A DNA stretch of 48,754 bases, taken from the NCBI GenBank assembly GCA_009929795.1, contig RZZR01000005.1, positions 1-48,754 on the forward strand, read 5' to 3'. Below are positions 16,293 to 25,242 of the stretch, in pieces. Every line of letters starts with the position of its first letter. The stretch's first letter is position 1. Origin of the DNA: Deltaproteobacteria bacterium. Its GTDB lineage: Bacteria > Desulfobacterota > Desulfovibrionia > Desulfovibrionales > Desulfomicrobiaceae. The position numbers and the translations under genes were made by a program. The notes under the pieces are model-generated. The model made no database searches, had not been told where the DNA came from, and saw only the letters and a list, made by a program, of their open reading frames with translations.

Positions 16293-17261
16293 TCAATTCG
16301 TGTTGCCGTTCCGGACGGACGCCCTGACCTCGTCCAGAATCGGCGTCCAGGATGAGAACCTTCCCAGCGACGAACCGCCCTGATCGTTCACCTCAAACCC
16401 CGGTCCATGGACCGTGGACACCCTGATTTCCACTCGGTCAAAGGAAACGGCCCCGGTCTCAGGGTTGAAGAGCCATTCCGTGCCGTAGGGATTTTCAGGG
16501 AAGGCGACCAAAACGCCCTCGGACATCAAATCCTCCAGCTCCTGGGGCCAAGCCCCGGTCCGATTCTTGAAATCGGCCACGGACCGTTCCAGAACCAGCA
16601 CCCCTTCCAGGGCCTTGATCCGTCTCTCGATCTCGTCCGTCCTGGAACCCTCGGTCTCTTTTTCCTTGAGCATGGCGTACAGCAATCTCAGGGCCCATTC
16701 GGTCCGGCCCGATTTCTGGGCCAGCCTGGCCCCGAGGACCGGCAGGATTTCCGGGGAATGCGGAACTTTGGCGGCCTGAAGAAAGGATTCCGAAGCGGCC
16801 TGATAGTCGTTCAGAAAATAATACTGGTTGAAACCGGCGTAGTACCGGGCCCGCCAATCCCAGGGCCGGTGCTCGGCCGCTTTCCTCAGAATCCGGACGG
16901 CCCGTTCGGGCATGCTTGCGCTCCAGGCCAGTAGTCCCTGGGCCATGAGATAGGTCTGCTCGAAATAGGGGTCCAGGGCTTGGGCCTGGTCAAAGGCCCG
17001 GGCCACGGCCAGCCACTCGGCCCGATCCAGGACTTGATTGGATCCGATGAACGATTGGACCCCAAGGAGCAGATAATCGGCAGCCAGACCCTTGAATTCA
17101 CCGGCCAGGGCCTGAAGGGCCAAAGGCGGCAGATTCAGGCCGTCGAATTGGAATCGGTGCATCCGGCCCTGTCGTTGTTCCTGCACGGCCAGTCCTGCGG
17201 CCATGTAGCCGGAAAGAAGCGCGAGGCCCAGGAAGACGAACAGGATTTTTCTCAGCTTCAT
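16293..17261 (-). CDS. Membrane-anchored TPR-like protein with pseudopilin-like C-terminal segment
   Basis: A 322-residue protein with one N-terminal hydrophobic segment (residues 5-25, KILFVFLGLALLSGYMAAG), then tetratricopeptide-like helical pairs (ALDPYFEQTYLMAQGLL; ARYYAGFNQYYFLNDYQAA). Near residue 240 comes FKNRTGAWPQELEDLMSEG...PENPYGTEW...NPETGAV, a pattern common in the globular part of type II secretion pseudopilins. I do not know its function; a scaffold or assembly role is plausible. The ATG at 17261 follows GGAG with a 7-base gap. It lies 65 bases after the ABC permease gene on the same strand. Confidence 0.75.
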   Translation of the reverse strand: MKLRKILFVFLGLALLSGYMAAGLAVQEQRQGRMHRFQFDGLNLPPLALQALAGEFKGLAADYLLLGVQSFIGSNQVLDRAEWLAVARAFDQAQALDPYFEQTYLMAQGLLAWSASMPERAVRILRKAAEHRPWDWRARYYAGFNQYYFLNDYQAASESFLQAAKVPHSPEILPVLGARLAQKSGRTEWALRLLYAMLKEKETEGSRTDEIERRIKALEGVLVLERSVADFKNRTGAWPQELEDLMSEGVLVAFPENPYGTEWLFNPETGAVSFDRVEIRVSTVHGPGFEVNDQGGSSLGRFSSWTPILDEVRASVRNGNTN

Positions 17262-17326
17262 GCCATATCTCCATCCCCGTTGGGGCAGGTTTAAAACCAG
17301 CCCCAACTACGGCAACCATCCGGCCA

Positions 17327-18136
17327 TTACGACAGCTCCCTTCGGGAAAAAGCCCAAACGGCCAGCCACAGGGAAAAACCGATGTAGGCTAGGCCGTAAG
17401 CCGCCACCCAGGCCATCTGAACCGGGTCCTGAGGCAGACCATAGGCCGCGGCCAGCTTATAGTCGAAGGCCGAAAAATTCGGAAAGATCCAGCCGGCCAC
17501 TTTGACCACCCAGGTCAGGACCGGATTCTCGCCCAGGGCCGTTCGAGCCAGGGCCGCCTTTTGGACGGTTTCTAGTGATTGGCCGATGACGTAGGCCAAA
17601 AAGAGCAGGAACAGGGCCGTGAACTGCTGACTGGTCAGACATACCAGAAGGATGCCCAGGGCCAGAAGCACGAACAGGGCCAGGATCTGCATGGCCAGGG
17701 CCAGTCCGAACAGGCTCCAGGAGAACCCCATGGGCACCCAGGCCTCCTTGCCCATAACCGAAAACTTGAAGGACAGAACCGCGCACAGGGCCAGGATTCC
17801 GGCCGCGGCCAGCAAAACCAGGCACATGCCGACAAAGGTCCCCACCAGAAACTGGGATCGGGTCACCGGTCGGGACAAGACCATGTACACGGAACGCCGC
17901 TCCAGGTCCGCGGCCAGATTTCCCACTCCAAGGAAAAAGATAAGCAGCAGGCCCGACAGGGATACCGTGGACAGGCCCACGTCCACGGCCACCTTGCCGA
18001 CTTCCCAGGTGAAGGACGAGGTGATGACCAAGTTGGCCAGGAAAAGGCCCAAGGCCAGAGCCAGGACCACATGCACGGCCTTGTGCCGGATGGCTTGCCG
18101 AAAGGTCAGCCCGGCCACGAGAATGATACCGTTCAT
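17327..18136 (-). CDS. ABC-2 type transporter permease
   Basis: A 269-residue membrane protein with about six hydrophobic segments and the feature of ABC-2 permeases that face exporters of unknown cargo: an N-terminal TM (FRQAIRHKAVHVVLALALG), the ERRSVYMVLSRPVTRSQFL cytoplasmic turn, and a C-terminal TM cluster. It overlaps the ATPase gene by 4 bases (ATGA), so the two form one complex. The cargo cannot be told. Confidence 0.88.
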   Translation of the reverse strand: MNGIILVAGLTFRQAIRHKAVHVVLALALGLFLANLVITSSFTWEVGKVAVDVGLSTVSLSGLLLIFFLGVGNLAADLERRSVYMVLSRPVTRSQFLVGTFVGMCLVLLAAAGILALCAVLSFKFSVMGKEAWVPMGFSWSLFGLALAMQILALFVLLALGILLVCLTSQQFTALFLLFLAYVIGQSLETVQKAALARTALGENPVLTWVVKVAGWIFPNFSAFDYKLAAAYGLPQDPVQMAWVAAYGLAYIGFSLWLAVWAFSRRELS

Positions 18137-18870
18137 GCCGAGACCTCCCCACCCATTCGAGTCCGGCTATCAGCCTCGATCAGGGCCACGAAGGAGTCTT
18201 CCAGGCTGCCTTGAAGTCTGAAGTCCTCCACTCGACCCTCAAACAACAGCCGACCGTGGTTGATGATCCCGATCCGGTCGCAGAGCCGCTCCACGTCGCT
18301 TAGAATATGGGAGGAAAAGAACACGGTCCGGCCCTGGTCCCGGCATTCCAGAATGAGGTCGGTGATCAGCCGGCGTCCCATGGGGTCCAGTCCACTCATG
18401 GGTTCGTCCAGGACCAGGAGCTTCGGGTCGTGAACCAGGGCCATGGCGAATCCCAGACGCTGCTTCATACCCTTGGAGTAGGTCCGGACCTGATTTTTGG
18501 CCGCCTGGGCCAGGTTGACCCGTTCCAGGATCTGTATGGCCCTACTGGAAAGCCCCAAACGGTCTATGCCGGAGGCCCGTCCGCAGAAGGCCAGACATTC
18601 CAAAGCCGTCAGGTTCTCGTAGACCGAGGGGTTTTCGGGAAGATAGCCCAGGGAACGACGGCAGGCCACGTTCCGATGGTCCATGCCGTCCACCAATATC
18701 CGGCCCGAACAGGCTTGGATGAAGCCCATGAGGACCTTGATGGCAGTACTCTTGCCCGCCCCGTTGGGCCCAAGGAACCCGAACACGGAACACTTGGGAA
18801 CGTGCAGGTTCAGGTCGTGCAGCACCCGGCTGGACCCGAAATTCTTGGTCAATGATTGGATGTCGATCAT
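18133..18870 (-). CDS. ABC transporter ATP-binding protein
   Basis: A 245-residue ATPase of the ABC-2 exporter class. Walker A is GPNGAGKST (about residue 39), the Q-loop region precedes LPENPSVYENLTALE, the signature is YSKGMKQRLGFAMALV, Walker B is LLVLDEPMSGLDP, and the switch His is in FSSHILSDVE. It powers the permease encoded immediately downstream. ATG 18870 (MIDIQSLTK) is chosen by homology to the family start; there is no clear Shine-Dalgarno, and longer in-frame forms cannot be excluded. Confidence 0.9.
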   Translation of the reverse strand: MIDIQSLTKNFGSSRVLHDLNLHVPKCSVFGFLGPNGAGKSTAIKVLMGFIQACSGRILVDGMDHRNVACRRSLGYLPENPSVYENLTALECLAFCGRASGIDRLGLSSRAIQILERVNLAQAAKNQVRTYSKGMKQRLGFAMALVHDPKLLVLDEPMSGLDPMGRRLITDLILECRDQGRTVFFSSHILSDVERLCDRIGIINHGRLLFEGRVEDFRLQGSLEDSFVALIEADSRTRMGGEVSA

Positions 18871-18992
18871 GATGTGCCCGAAAAAATGGTTTTGAAATAC
18901 AGCACGTAGAACGCTTTCCTTCACCAATGAAGGCATTCAGCGACCATGGCCGGACCAAATCCGCATCTCGTCGGACAATCGAACGTGGGCCG

Positions 18993-19018
18993 AAAAAATG
19001 GATCGGCCTGTTCAGGCC
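18993..19018 (-). terminator. Possible weak terminator after the EF-G paralogue
   Basis: On the minus strand GGCCTG-AA-CAGGCC overlaps the EF-G stop codon and is followed, after six bases, by six T. The stem is short and the T-run is displaced, so it may be weak or leaky into the ABC genes downstream. Confidence 0.35.
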
Positions 19019-21060
19019 AGGACGTCAAACCGATCGAAGCGCATGGTCATGCCGGCCCGACCCTGGGTTGCCGAGCGAATTTCCGTCGAAAAACCGAACA
19101 TCTTGCGCAAGGGGGTCAGGGCCTGGATGGTCTTCTGCCCGCCACGGTCGAACATGTTCTCGATTTTGGCCCCCTTGGCGCCCAAAAGTCCGATGCACTC
19201 GCCCACGAACTCGTCTGGAACGAAAATTTCCAGCCACATTATGGGCTCCATAAGAACCGGACCGGCCTGGGCCAAGGCCTTTTTCACCGCGGCCATGGAC
19301 GCCATGCGAGTCCCCAAGTCCGTGCCCTTGGGATGCCCGGCCTCGACCTCCGTGACCAAAGCCCTGACGTCTTGCATGGGATATCCCTTGACCACCCCCG
19401 ACTGCAAGGCGTCCTGGGCACCGGAGAGAGCCGCCTCGGCAAAGCCTCGGGGCAGGGTTTCCCGATCCACGGCCAGGACCACCTCAACCCCGCCGTCACG
19501 GCGCAGGGGTTCAATCTCAACTCTGACCCGGCCGTAATGGGTTTCTTCGCCTAACAACCGATCGACCTCGACCTCGGCATCGGCCTTGCGGATGATGGTC
19601 TCCTGATAGACCACCTGGGGTTTGCCGGCCCTGAAATCAATACCCTGCTCCCTGCGAAGCCGTTCGATGATCACTTCCAGATGAAGCTCACCCATGCCTG
19701 AAAGGATAAGCTGTTCTGTGTCCTCGTTGCGTTCCAGGAACAAGGTCGGGTCCTCTTGAAGAAGTCGGTCCAGGGCCTCCTCCAATTTCTCTTCTTCCTC
19801 GGCGTTGCGGGCCTCAAGACCCAGGGAAATGACCGGCTTGTATTCCTCGATCCGTTCGAGCAGGATTGAGGAATCTTTGCGGCAAAGAGTATCCGCAGTT
19901 CTGGTGGCCCGCATTCCGGCGGCGGCCACGATCTGCCCTGCCTTGGCAACGTCAACCCTTTCGCGCCTTCCGGCATGGAGTACAAACAACCGGGCCGCCC
20001 GTTCCTCTATGCCCTGGGTTGAGTTGTAAACCAGATCTCCGGCCTCGAGTTGGCCCGTGTACACCCTCAGGAATGCCAGTTTCCGGCCGGTCTCCATGCT
20101 GATCTTGAAGCATAGGGCCGACAGGGGTGATCTGCTGGAAAGAGGGAACGACCTGGGCTCTCCGTTCTCCGGGTCCACCCCCTTGGGCAGAGGAACATCC
20201 AGCGGAGAAGGAAGATACTTGACGATGCCGTCCATGAGCGTTTGCACGCCTGCGTTGCGCAGGGCGGACCCGACAAAGACGGGAACGATGGATTCGTCGA
20301 GGGTGGCCGCCCTGATGCATGCATCTAGGCGTTCGACAGGCACGGATTCCCCGGCCAGATAAGACTCGAGTATGACTTCATCCCGGTCGGCCAGAATTTC
20401 CACGGCCTTGTCCCGCCACGTTTCGGCCAGAGCGGCTTCGTCGTCATCCAAGGCCAGACGTGAGATCACGTTGCCCTGGGTTTCGGCATCAAATAGGAGT
20501 TTTTCTCTCGCAAAAAGATCGATCACCCCCCGGAACTCGGCCCCCTGGCCCAGCGGGACGAACAAGGGCAGGGGCACGACTCCCAGTTTCTCACGCATAG
20601 ATTCGAGCACGGTCCAAAAATCGGCTCCAGGCCGATCCATCTTGTTGACGAAGGCCAGCTTTGGCACATGGTACTTCTTGGACTGCCGCCAGACGGTTTC
20701 GCTCTGAGGTTCGACCCCGCCCACGGCACAGAACACTCCCACGGCTCCGTCCAGAACCCGCAGGCTCCGATCCACCTCGACCGTAAAATCGACATGACCC
20801 GGAGTGTCGATCAAATTTACAGTCTTCCCTTCCCAGGAAAAAGAGGAACACGCCGAAGAAATGGTGATTCCTCGTTCCTGCTCTTCTGGCAGGTAGTCCA
20901 TGGTCGCGTTGCCGTCATGAACTTCGCCCATGCGGTGGATACGCTTGGCGTAGAATAGCATGCGCTCGGTCAACGTCGTTTTCCCGGCGTCGATGTGGGC
21001 GATGATCCCGATATTGCGCAATTCGCGCAGATACTTCTCCTCTTTGGGCTTTTCCTTCAT
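19012..21060 (-). CDS. Elongation factor G paralogue (EF-G type 2-like GTPase)
   Basis: A 682-residue translational GTPase with all EF-G domains. G1 is AHIDAGKTTLTE, switch I ends EEQERGITI, G3 is DTPGHVDF, G4 is NKMD. Domain II has GRKLAFLRVYTGQLEAGD, domain III SGMGELHLEVIIERL, and domain IV the loop GYPMQDVRALVTEVEAGHP. Domain V has PDEFVGECIGLLGAKGAKIENM, where the usual RRG-x-I of main EF-G is altered. It is probably a second EF-G, with a role in recycling or stress rather than the main elongation factor, but this needs comparison. No ribosomal-protein genes are near. ATG 21060 has GAGGA upstream and overlaps the previous stop by 4 bases. Confidence 0.85.
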   Translation of the reverse strand: MKEKPKEEKYLRELRNIGIIAHIDAGKTTLTERMLFYAKRIHRMGEVHDGNATMDYLPEEQERGITISSACSSFSWEGKTVNLIDTPGHVDFTVEVDRSLRVLDGAVGVFCAVGGVEPQSETVWRQSKKYHVPKLAFVNKMDRPGADFWTVLESMREKLGVVPLPLFVPLGQGAEFRGVIDLFAREKLLFDAETQGNVISRLALDDDEAALAETWRDKAVEILADRDEVILESYLAGESVPVERLDACIRAATLDESIVPVFVGSALRNAGVQTLMDGIVKYLPSPLDVPLPKGVDPENGEPRSFPLSSRSPLSALCFKISMETGRKLAFLRVYTGQLEAGDLVYNSTQGIEERAARLFVLHAGRRERVDVAKAGQIVAAAGMRATRTADTLCRKDSSILLERIEEYKPVISLGLEARNAEEEEKLEEALDRLLQEDPTLFLERNEDTEQLILSGMGELHLEVIIERLRREQGIDFRAGKPQVVYQETIIRKADAEVEVDRLLGEETHYGRVRVEIEPLRRDGGVEVVLAVDRETLPRGFAEAALSGAQDALQSGVVKGYPMQDVRALVTEVEAGHPKGTDLGTRMASMAAVKKALAQAGPVLMEPIMWLEIFVPDEFVGECIGLLGAKGAKIENMFDRGGQKTIQALTPLRKMFGFSTEIRSATQGRAGMTMRFDRFDVLA

Positions 21061-21896
21061 GGCTGTGTGTCCTCGTGGTCGCAGACGATGGACAGGGTCC
21101 GGTTCTGAAACCATTTCGGACCGAGCTCTGGCCAGCACCACAGGCCCTCGCATCCCGGGCCCAGAATCGGGGCCGAATCCGACAAAAAAACCGTGCCCTC
21201 CCTGTTTCGATGATCGGAAGAATGGGCCTCGGCCAAAGTCGTGCATCCGGACTGAGCAAAGGCCAGGGTTTCCAGGTCTCGGTGCCTTTCCAAATTGTCG
21301 GGAACGCCAAGCCCTTCAGGTTCCTGCCAGCTCGGACAGGACCAGAGCGGGGCACGGGTCCGGAATCCGGATTCCCAGGGGCCGAGCAGAATCGTCCGTC
21401 CTGCAGATGATTCATTGGCAAGGCCCCGTACAAGGCACTCGAATTCCCTGCTCGTGCAATCGGCCGCCAGCTCCACCCCGCCAAGTTCCAACGCGGCCAG
21501 AAGGGTCGGTGGAAATCTCCGTCGATTCCGACGTCGGACCACGGCGATGGTCTGAACGCCGGCCAGAATGGCCGGAACCACCGCCGACAGGAGCATCATG
21601 GGGGCCCTGGCGTCGGGGTGCAACAAAACCAGCAGCCACGGAGCTGTGGTCCTTGTTTCAATAGATCGTGTTCCATCGGGCCATGGCGTGATCACCTGAC
21701 CCGGGGGCTGATTCTTGACTTTCCAAAATCTCCAAAGCCAAGCGATGCCGGTCTTTATGGTCGCCCGCTGGGTGGTCGTCAGCAGGCCGTAGGCACGGGA
21801 AAATCCGGCGTCGTCAATCCATCGAGACTCCAAGGTCTGCATCCAACCCGGTTCGACATCAAGCCGGAACTCAGCGTCGGCTTTGCCCTCTTCCAT
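21057..21896 (-). CDS. Unknown protein with histidinol/aldehyde-dehydrogenase-like stretch
   Basis: A 279-residue protein without signal peptide. Residues 85-150 (LLVLLHPDARAPMMLLSAVV, PAILAGVQTIAVVRR, PPTLLAALELGGVELA) look like the N-terminal nucleotide-binding fold of histidinol dehydrogenase or aldehyde dehydrogenase. The catalytic C-terminal part of those enzymes is not visible, so enzymatic activity is doubtful. It is coupled to the EF-G paralogue by a 4-base ATGA overlap, implying a joint role or at least joint expression. Near the start only GGGTGGG resembles a ribosome site. Confidence 0.65.
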   Translation of the reverse strand: MEEGKADAEFRLDVEPGWMQTLESRWIDDAGFSRAYGLLTTTQRATIKTGIAWLWRFWKVKNQPPGQVITPWPDGTRSIETRTTAPWLLVLLHPDARAPMMLLSAVVPAILAGVQTIAVVRRRNRRRFPPTLLAALELGGVELAADCTSREFECLVRGLANESSAGRTILLGPWESGFRTRAPLWSCPSWQEPEGLGVPDNLERHRDLETLAFAQSGCTTLAEAHSSDHRNREGTVFLSDSAPILGPGCEGLWCWPELGPKWFQNRTLSIVCDHEDTQP

Positions 21897-21934
21897 TCAA
21901 CCCACCCTTGGTCCGCTTTCTGAAATTCACACTA

Positions 21935-21957
21935 TAAAAAAGGCGGCCAAGGCCGCC
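21935..21957 (-). terminator. Intrinsic terminator of the trxA-trxB-bamD operon
   Basis: On the minus strand GGCGGCC-TT-GGCCGCC is followed directly by six T, 24 bases after the bamD stop. A textbook rho-independent terminator. Confidence 0.88.
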
Positions 21958-21980
21958 TCACGAAAAATCGATCCGGCCGA

Positions 21981-22730
21981 TCACAGCCAGTCGAACCATT
22001 GTTTCCAACTGCCTTTCTCCTCATCGATCCGTTCCTGGGAACGACTTTTCTGATATTTGAAGTAGGACAGGTCCCTGCGCACCAAAGAATAACGAACAAT
22101 CTCCTCCTGCTCAGGATACCTGTCGACCACGTATGAATACCGTTGCCAAGCCGCCTCGTAGTTCCCGGTTCTCCAGTAAAAATCGGCTACAAAGACCTCG
22201 TGTTCGGCCTCGTAACGCCTGCACTTGACAATATACTCCCGGGCCTCCCCGGCGTAGGGACTGTCGGGAAAGCTCAGGGCCACCCGGTTGAAATAGTCCA
22301 CCGCCTCGGTGATATTGTCCTGGGGAAGGTCGATGGAATCGAACATAAGGAAATTGGACTTCCCGATCTGGAACAAAACGTAGGGTATGGCCTCGTGTCT
22401 GGGATGCAGCGCCTCGAACTCCTTGTAGGTCGCCACGGCGGCCTTGTACTGCTCGTCAAGAAAATAGGCATCCCCGAGGGCGAGTTCGGCCATGGCCGTG
22501 TACGGGCTGAAAGGGTATCGTTCCTTGAGCTTTGTAAAGGAATCGATGGCATCCCCATACCGCTTCTCCTGCATGGCCAGACGGCCAGCCTCGGCCATTT
22601 CCTGGGCCGTATCCTCCGGAGGGGTCAGGAAAACGTAGTCAATAAGCCCGCATCCCTGAAGAAGCCCGGCCAACATCAAACAAAGAAAAAAATGGCGCAA
22701 CGGTCTTATTCCGTCCCAAAAATCAAACAT
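21981..22730 (-). CDS. bamD: Outer-membrane assembly lipoprotein BamD
   Basis: A 249-residue lipoprotein: signal peptide with lipobox LLQGC near residue 27, then tetratricopeptide repeats typical of BamD/ComL (AGRLAMQEKRYGDAIDSFTKL, ERYPFSPYTAMAELALGDAY, DSPYAGEAREYIVKC, EVFVADFYWRTGNYEAAWQR). BamD helps the BamA machine insert beta-barrel proteins into the outer membrane, so this supports a Gram-negative host. The ATG at 22730 lies inside the end of trxB (8-base overlap). A terminator follows. Confidence 0.92.
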   Translation of the reverse strand: MFDFWDGIRPLRHFFLCLMLAGLLQGCGLIDYVFLTPPEDTAQEMAEAGRLAMQEKRYGDAIDSFTKLKERYPFSPYTAMAELALGDAYFLDEQYKAAVATYKEFEALHPRHEAIPYVLFQIGKSNFLMFDSIDLPQDNITEAVDYFNRVALSFPDSPYAGEAREYIVKCRRYEAEHEVFVADFYWRTGNYEAAWQRYSYVVDRYPEQEEIVRYSLVRRDLSYFKYQKSRSQERIDEEKGSWKQWFDWL

Positions 22731-23649
22731 TGGTTCGCTCGATGAATTCGGTCGCTGCGTAGGCGGCAACAGCCCCGTCTCCCACTGCGGAGGTCACTTG
22801 CCTGCAGCGTTTGGAGCGGACGTCTCCGGCGGCAAAAACCCCATCAATATTTGTGGCCATTTCCTGGTCGGTCTTCAAGAATCCGTCCTCGTCCCGCTCG
22901 AGATCGGAAGGAAGGAAACCAGTGGCCGGTTTTAGGCCGATAAAGATGAACGCCCCGTTGACCTCGAGATGAGATCGCTCATCGGTCACCACATTCTTCA
23001 GATCAACTCCGGTCAGACCATTTTCTCCGACAAAAGACGTGACCACAGTGTCCATGTGGGGAACGATCTTGGGTTCGCGGGCCACCTTGTCCTGATAGAT
23101 TCGATCTCCACGGAAACGATCCCGCCGATGCACCAAATGGACCTTGCTCACGATCCTTGCCAGGTACAAAGACTCCTCGAGGGCCGTGTTTCCACCGCCG
23201 ATACAGATCACTTCCTGGCCACGAAAAAAATTTCCGTCGCACACGGCGCAATACGAGACGCCCCTCCCTGCCAGCTGATTCTCTCCGGGAGCTCCAAGCT
23301 TCTTCCAATTGGCTCCGGTGGCAACAATGACCGTTCTGGCCGAGACATCTTGGTCACCCACGGAAGCTGTCTTGATCTTCCCTTTGAGGTCCACCTTGAG
23401 AACCTCGTCCGAAAACCGGTCACAGGAAAAGGGTTTCAGATGCCGCTCAAAGAGTTCGGAAAGCTCCCAGCCCAAAATGCCTTCTGGAAAACCCGGATAG
23501 TTGTCGATCCGCTCCGTGTTGAGCATCTGTCCGCCTGGGGCCAACTTCTCGGCCCAGGCCAGAGAAAACCCGGCTCGAAGAAGATAGAGAGCCGCCGTGA
23601 TTCCTGCCGGGCCTCCGCCGATAACGAGGCAATCGTATAGTGCCGTCAT
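22723..23649 (-). CDS. trxB: Thioredoxin reductase
   Basis: A 308-residue FAD enzyme. N-terminal FAD motif VIGGGPAGITAALYL, redox-active disulfide YCAVCDGNFF (Cys pair separated by two residues), NAD(P)H-binding IGGGNTALEESLYL, and the C-terminal FAD contact GVFAAGDVRSKRCRQVTSAVGDG. It reduces thioredoxin with NAD(P)H. The HRRDRFRGDRI stretch after the second GxGxxA/G decides the cofactor and keeps Arg residues compatible with NADPH. It starts 6 bases after the trxA stop. Confidence 0.96.
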   Translation of the reverse strand: MTALYDCLVIGGGPAGITAALYLLRAGFSLAWAEKLAPGGQMLNTERIDNYPGFPEGILGWELSELFERHLKPFSCDRFSDEVLKVDLKGKIKTASVGDQDVSARTVIVATGANWKKLGAPGENQLAGRGVSYCAVCDGNFFRGQEVICIGGGNTALEESLYLARIVSKVHLVHRRDRFRGDRIYQDKVAREPKIVPHMDTVVTSFVGENGLTGVDLKNVVTDERSHLEVNGAFIFIGLKPATGFLPSDLERDEDGFLKTDQEMATNIDGVFAAGDVRSKRCRQVTSAVGDGAVAAYAATEFIERTNV

Positions 23650-23655
23650 GCCGGG

Positions 23656-23973
23656 CTAGATCTTGGAACTGATCATCTGCTTCAGACTGGCCTTGGATAC
23701 GGCCCCGGTGACCTGCTCGACGACCTCTCCACCCTTGAAAAGAATGAGGGTCGGAATGGCCCGGATTCCAAACCTGTTCGGAGTGGCCGGATTCTCGTCC
23801 ACATTCATCTTCACGATCTTCACAGTTCCGGCATATTCCTGGGCCAATTCCTCAACGACTGGAGTTATTGCCCGGCATGGCCCGCACCAGGGGGCCCAGA
23901 AGTCGACCAGAACCGGCAAATCATTTTTAAGGACTTCGGACTCAAAATTGTTGTCCGAGATCTGCTGCGCCAT
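23656..23973 (-). CDS. trxA: Thioredoxin
   Basis: A 105-residue thioredoxin with the classic active site WAPWCGPCRAI near residue 30, the conserved Asp (LPVLVDFWA), cis-Pro in IRAIPTLILFKGG and C-terminal GAVSKASLKQMI. The ATG at 23973 is chosen because AAGGAG lies 6 bases upstream; an upstream in-frame ATG at 23991 has none. It is the first gene of trxA-trxB-bamD, so protein-thiol repair and outer-membrane assembly are transcribed together. Confidence 0.95.
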   Translation of the reverse strand: MAQQISDNNFESEVLKNDLPVLVDFWAPWCGPCRAITPVVEELAQEYAGTVKIVKMNVDENPATPNRFGIRAIPTLILFKGGEVVEQVTGAVSKASLKQMISSKI

Positions 23974-24078
23974 TTTGAACTCCTTGTTCATAAAAAAGGT
24001 TGACTGACAAAAATCAAGGCGACATAGGCCAAATCGATCACCCGAAACACGGCTTCCATGCGCCATTTTCAAGTGAAA

Positions 24079-24108
24079 ACTCTACGTGGTGGTTCAAACC
24101 CCTGTCAA
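24079..24108 (-). promoter_or_regulatory. Candidate sigma-70 promoter of trxA-trxB-bamD
   Basis: On the minus strand a perfect TTGACA, an 18-base spacer and TAGAGT lie in the 163-base gap between tsaD and trxA, about 105 bases before the trxA start. Confidence 0.5.
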
Positions 24109-24136
24109 GCGGCGGACCAAGGACCAAAACACAGCA

Positions 24137-25201
24137 TTATATGGATCGATAATCCCAGGGTACCTTCCGGCCTCTGGGCACGGCGTCGAGATCCTGCCCA
24201 TGAAAAAAACCCGCACGGCCAAGAATTTCGCCGTAATAAGCAATCATGACCCCGTTGTCGGAACAGAGGCCGACATCCGGGATGGCCAGGCTAATCCCAT
24301 GGACTTGGGACAATTGTCCGGCTATGGCCCGCACGGCGCTATTGGCGGCAACCCCACCCGCAACCACCAGCATTCTCGTGTCCGGGTAACGGGCCAACGC
24401 CCGCTCGATCTTGATCCGGATCGTATCAGCCACGGCCCAGTTGAAGGAGGCGCAAAATTCCGGAAGATCGGGATGGATCGTCAACGAGGCCAAGGTCCCT
24501 TCCGTGCTCATATGCCTCTGAACGAACTCCGGACGGCTGGCGATGAGGTTGGCCGTGGCCGTCTTCAACCCGCTGAAACTGAAATCGAGATTCTGATTGT
24601 CGAGATACGGTCTGGGCAACATCTTGCGGTCCGGTTCGGCCAACACGGCCATCTCGTCGATCAGACGACCCCCAGGATAGGGCAAATTCAGACATTTGGC
24701 CGTCTTGTCAAAAGCTTCTCCGGCCGCGTCGTCCAAGGTCCGACCCAAAACCGTGAACGAGGTGGAAGATTCAGACCGATAGATGGACGTGTGCCCCCCG
24801 GAGACCACCAGGCCGAGAAAAGGAAACTCCAGGGGGGATGCCATTCCGGAAACCATCAGATGGGCCAGGAGATGATCAACGCCGATCAAGGGAACGCTCA
24901 GCCCCATGGCAACCCCCTTGGCGAAACCCAACCCCACCAGAAGACTCCCCAAAAGGCCCGGCCCACGAGTCACGGCCACAAGCCGAATGTCCTGGGGGCT
25001 CCGGTCGCAATTTCGGAAAAGATCGGCCCACAGACCAGGGAGAACCCGAAGATGCTCCCTGGAGGCGATCTCGGGTACGACCCCACCGAAAACGGCATGA
25101 ACAGGGACCTGGCTGGCGAGACAACTGGAAACCACAAGGCCGTTATCGACAAGGGCCAAGCCGGTCTCGTCGCAGGAAGACTCAATTCCGAGACAGAGCA
25201 T
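24137..25201 (-). CDS. tsaD: tRNA N6-threonylcarbamoyladenosine synthase TsaD
   Basis: A 354-residue protein of the Kae1/TsaD/YgjD family. It opens with LGIESSCDETGLAL, has the metal-binding HLLAHLM (two His), VVSGGHTSIY, the LDDAAGEAFDKTAKCL signature and the C-terminal VVAGGVAANSAVR plus DNGVMIAYYG. It attaches threonylcarbamoyl to A37 of ANN-reading tRNAs, in complex with TsaB and TsaE, which are not in this window. It follows fbp by 41 bases; the ribosome site is weak. Confidence 0.96.
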   Translation of the reverse strand: MLCLGIESSCDETGLALVDNGLVVSSCLASQVPVHAVFGGVVPEIASREHLRVLPGLWADLFRNCDRSPQDIRLVAVTRGPGLLGSLLVGLGFAKGVAMGLSVPLIGVDHLLAHLMVSGMASPLEFPFLGLVVSGGHTSIYRSESSTSFTVLGRTLDDAAGEAFDKTAKCLNLPYPGGRLIDEMAVLAEPDRKMLPRPYLDNQNLDFSFSGLKTATANLIASRPEFVQRHMSTEGTLASLTIHPDLPEFCASFNWAVADTIRIKIERALARYPDTRMLVVAGGVAANSAVRAIAGQLSQVHGISLAIPDVGLCSDNGVMIAYYGEILGRAGFFHGQDLDAVPRGRKVPWDYRSI

Positions 25202-25242
25202 GAAATACGGTTCTTTGATACTCGAAAGCGGTTCCTTCGGAA

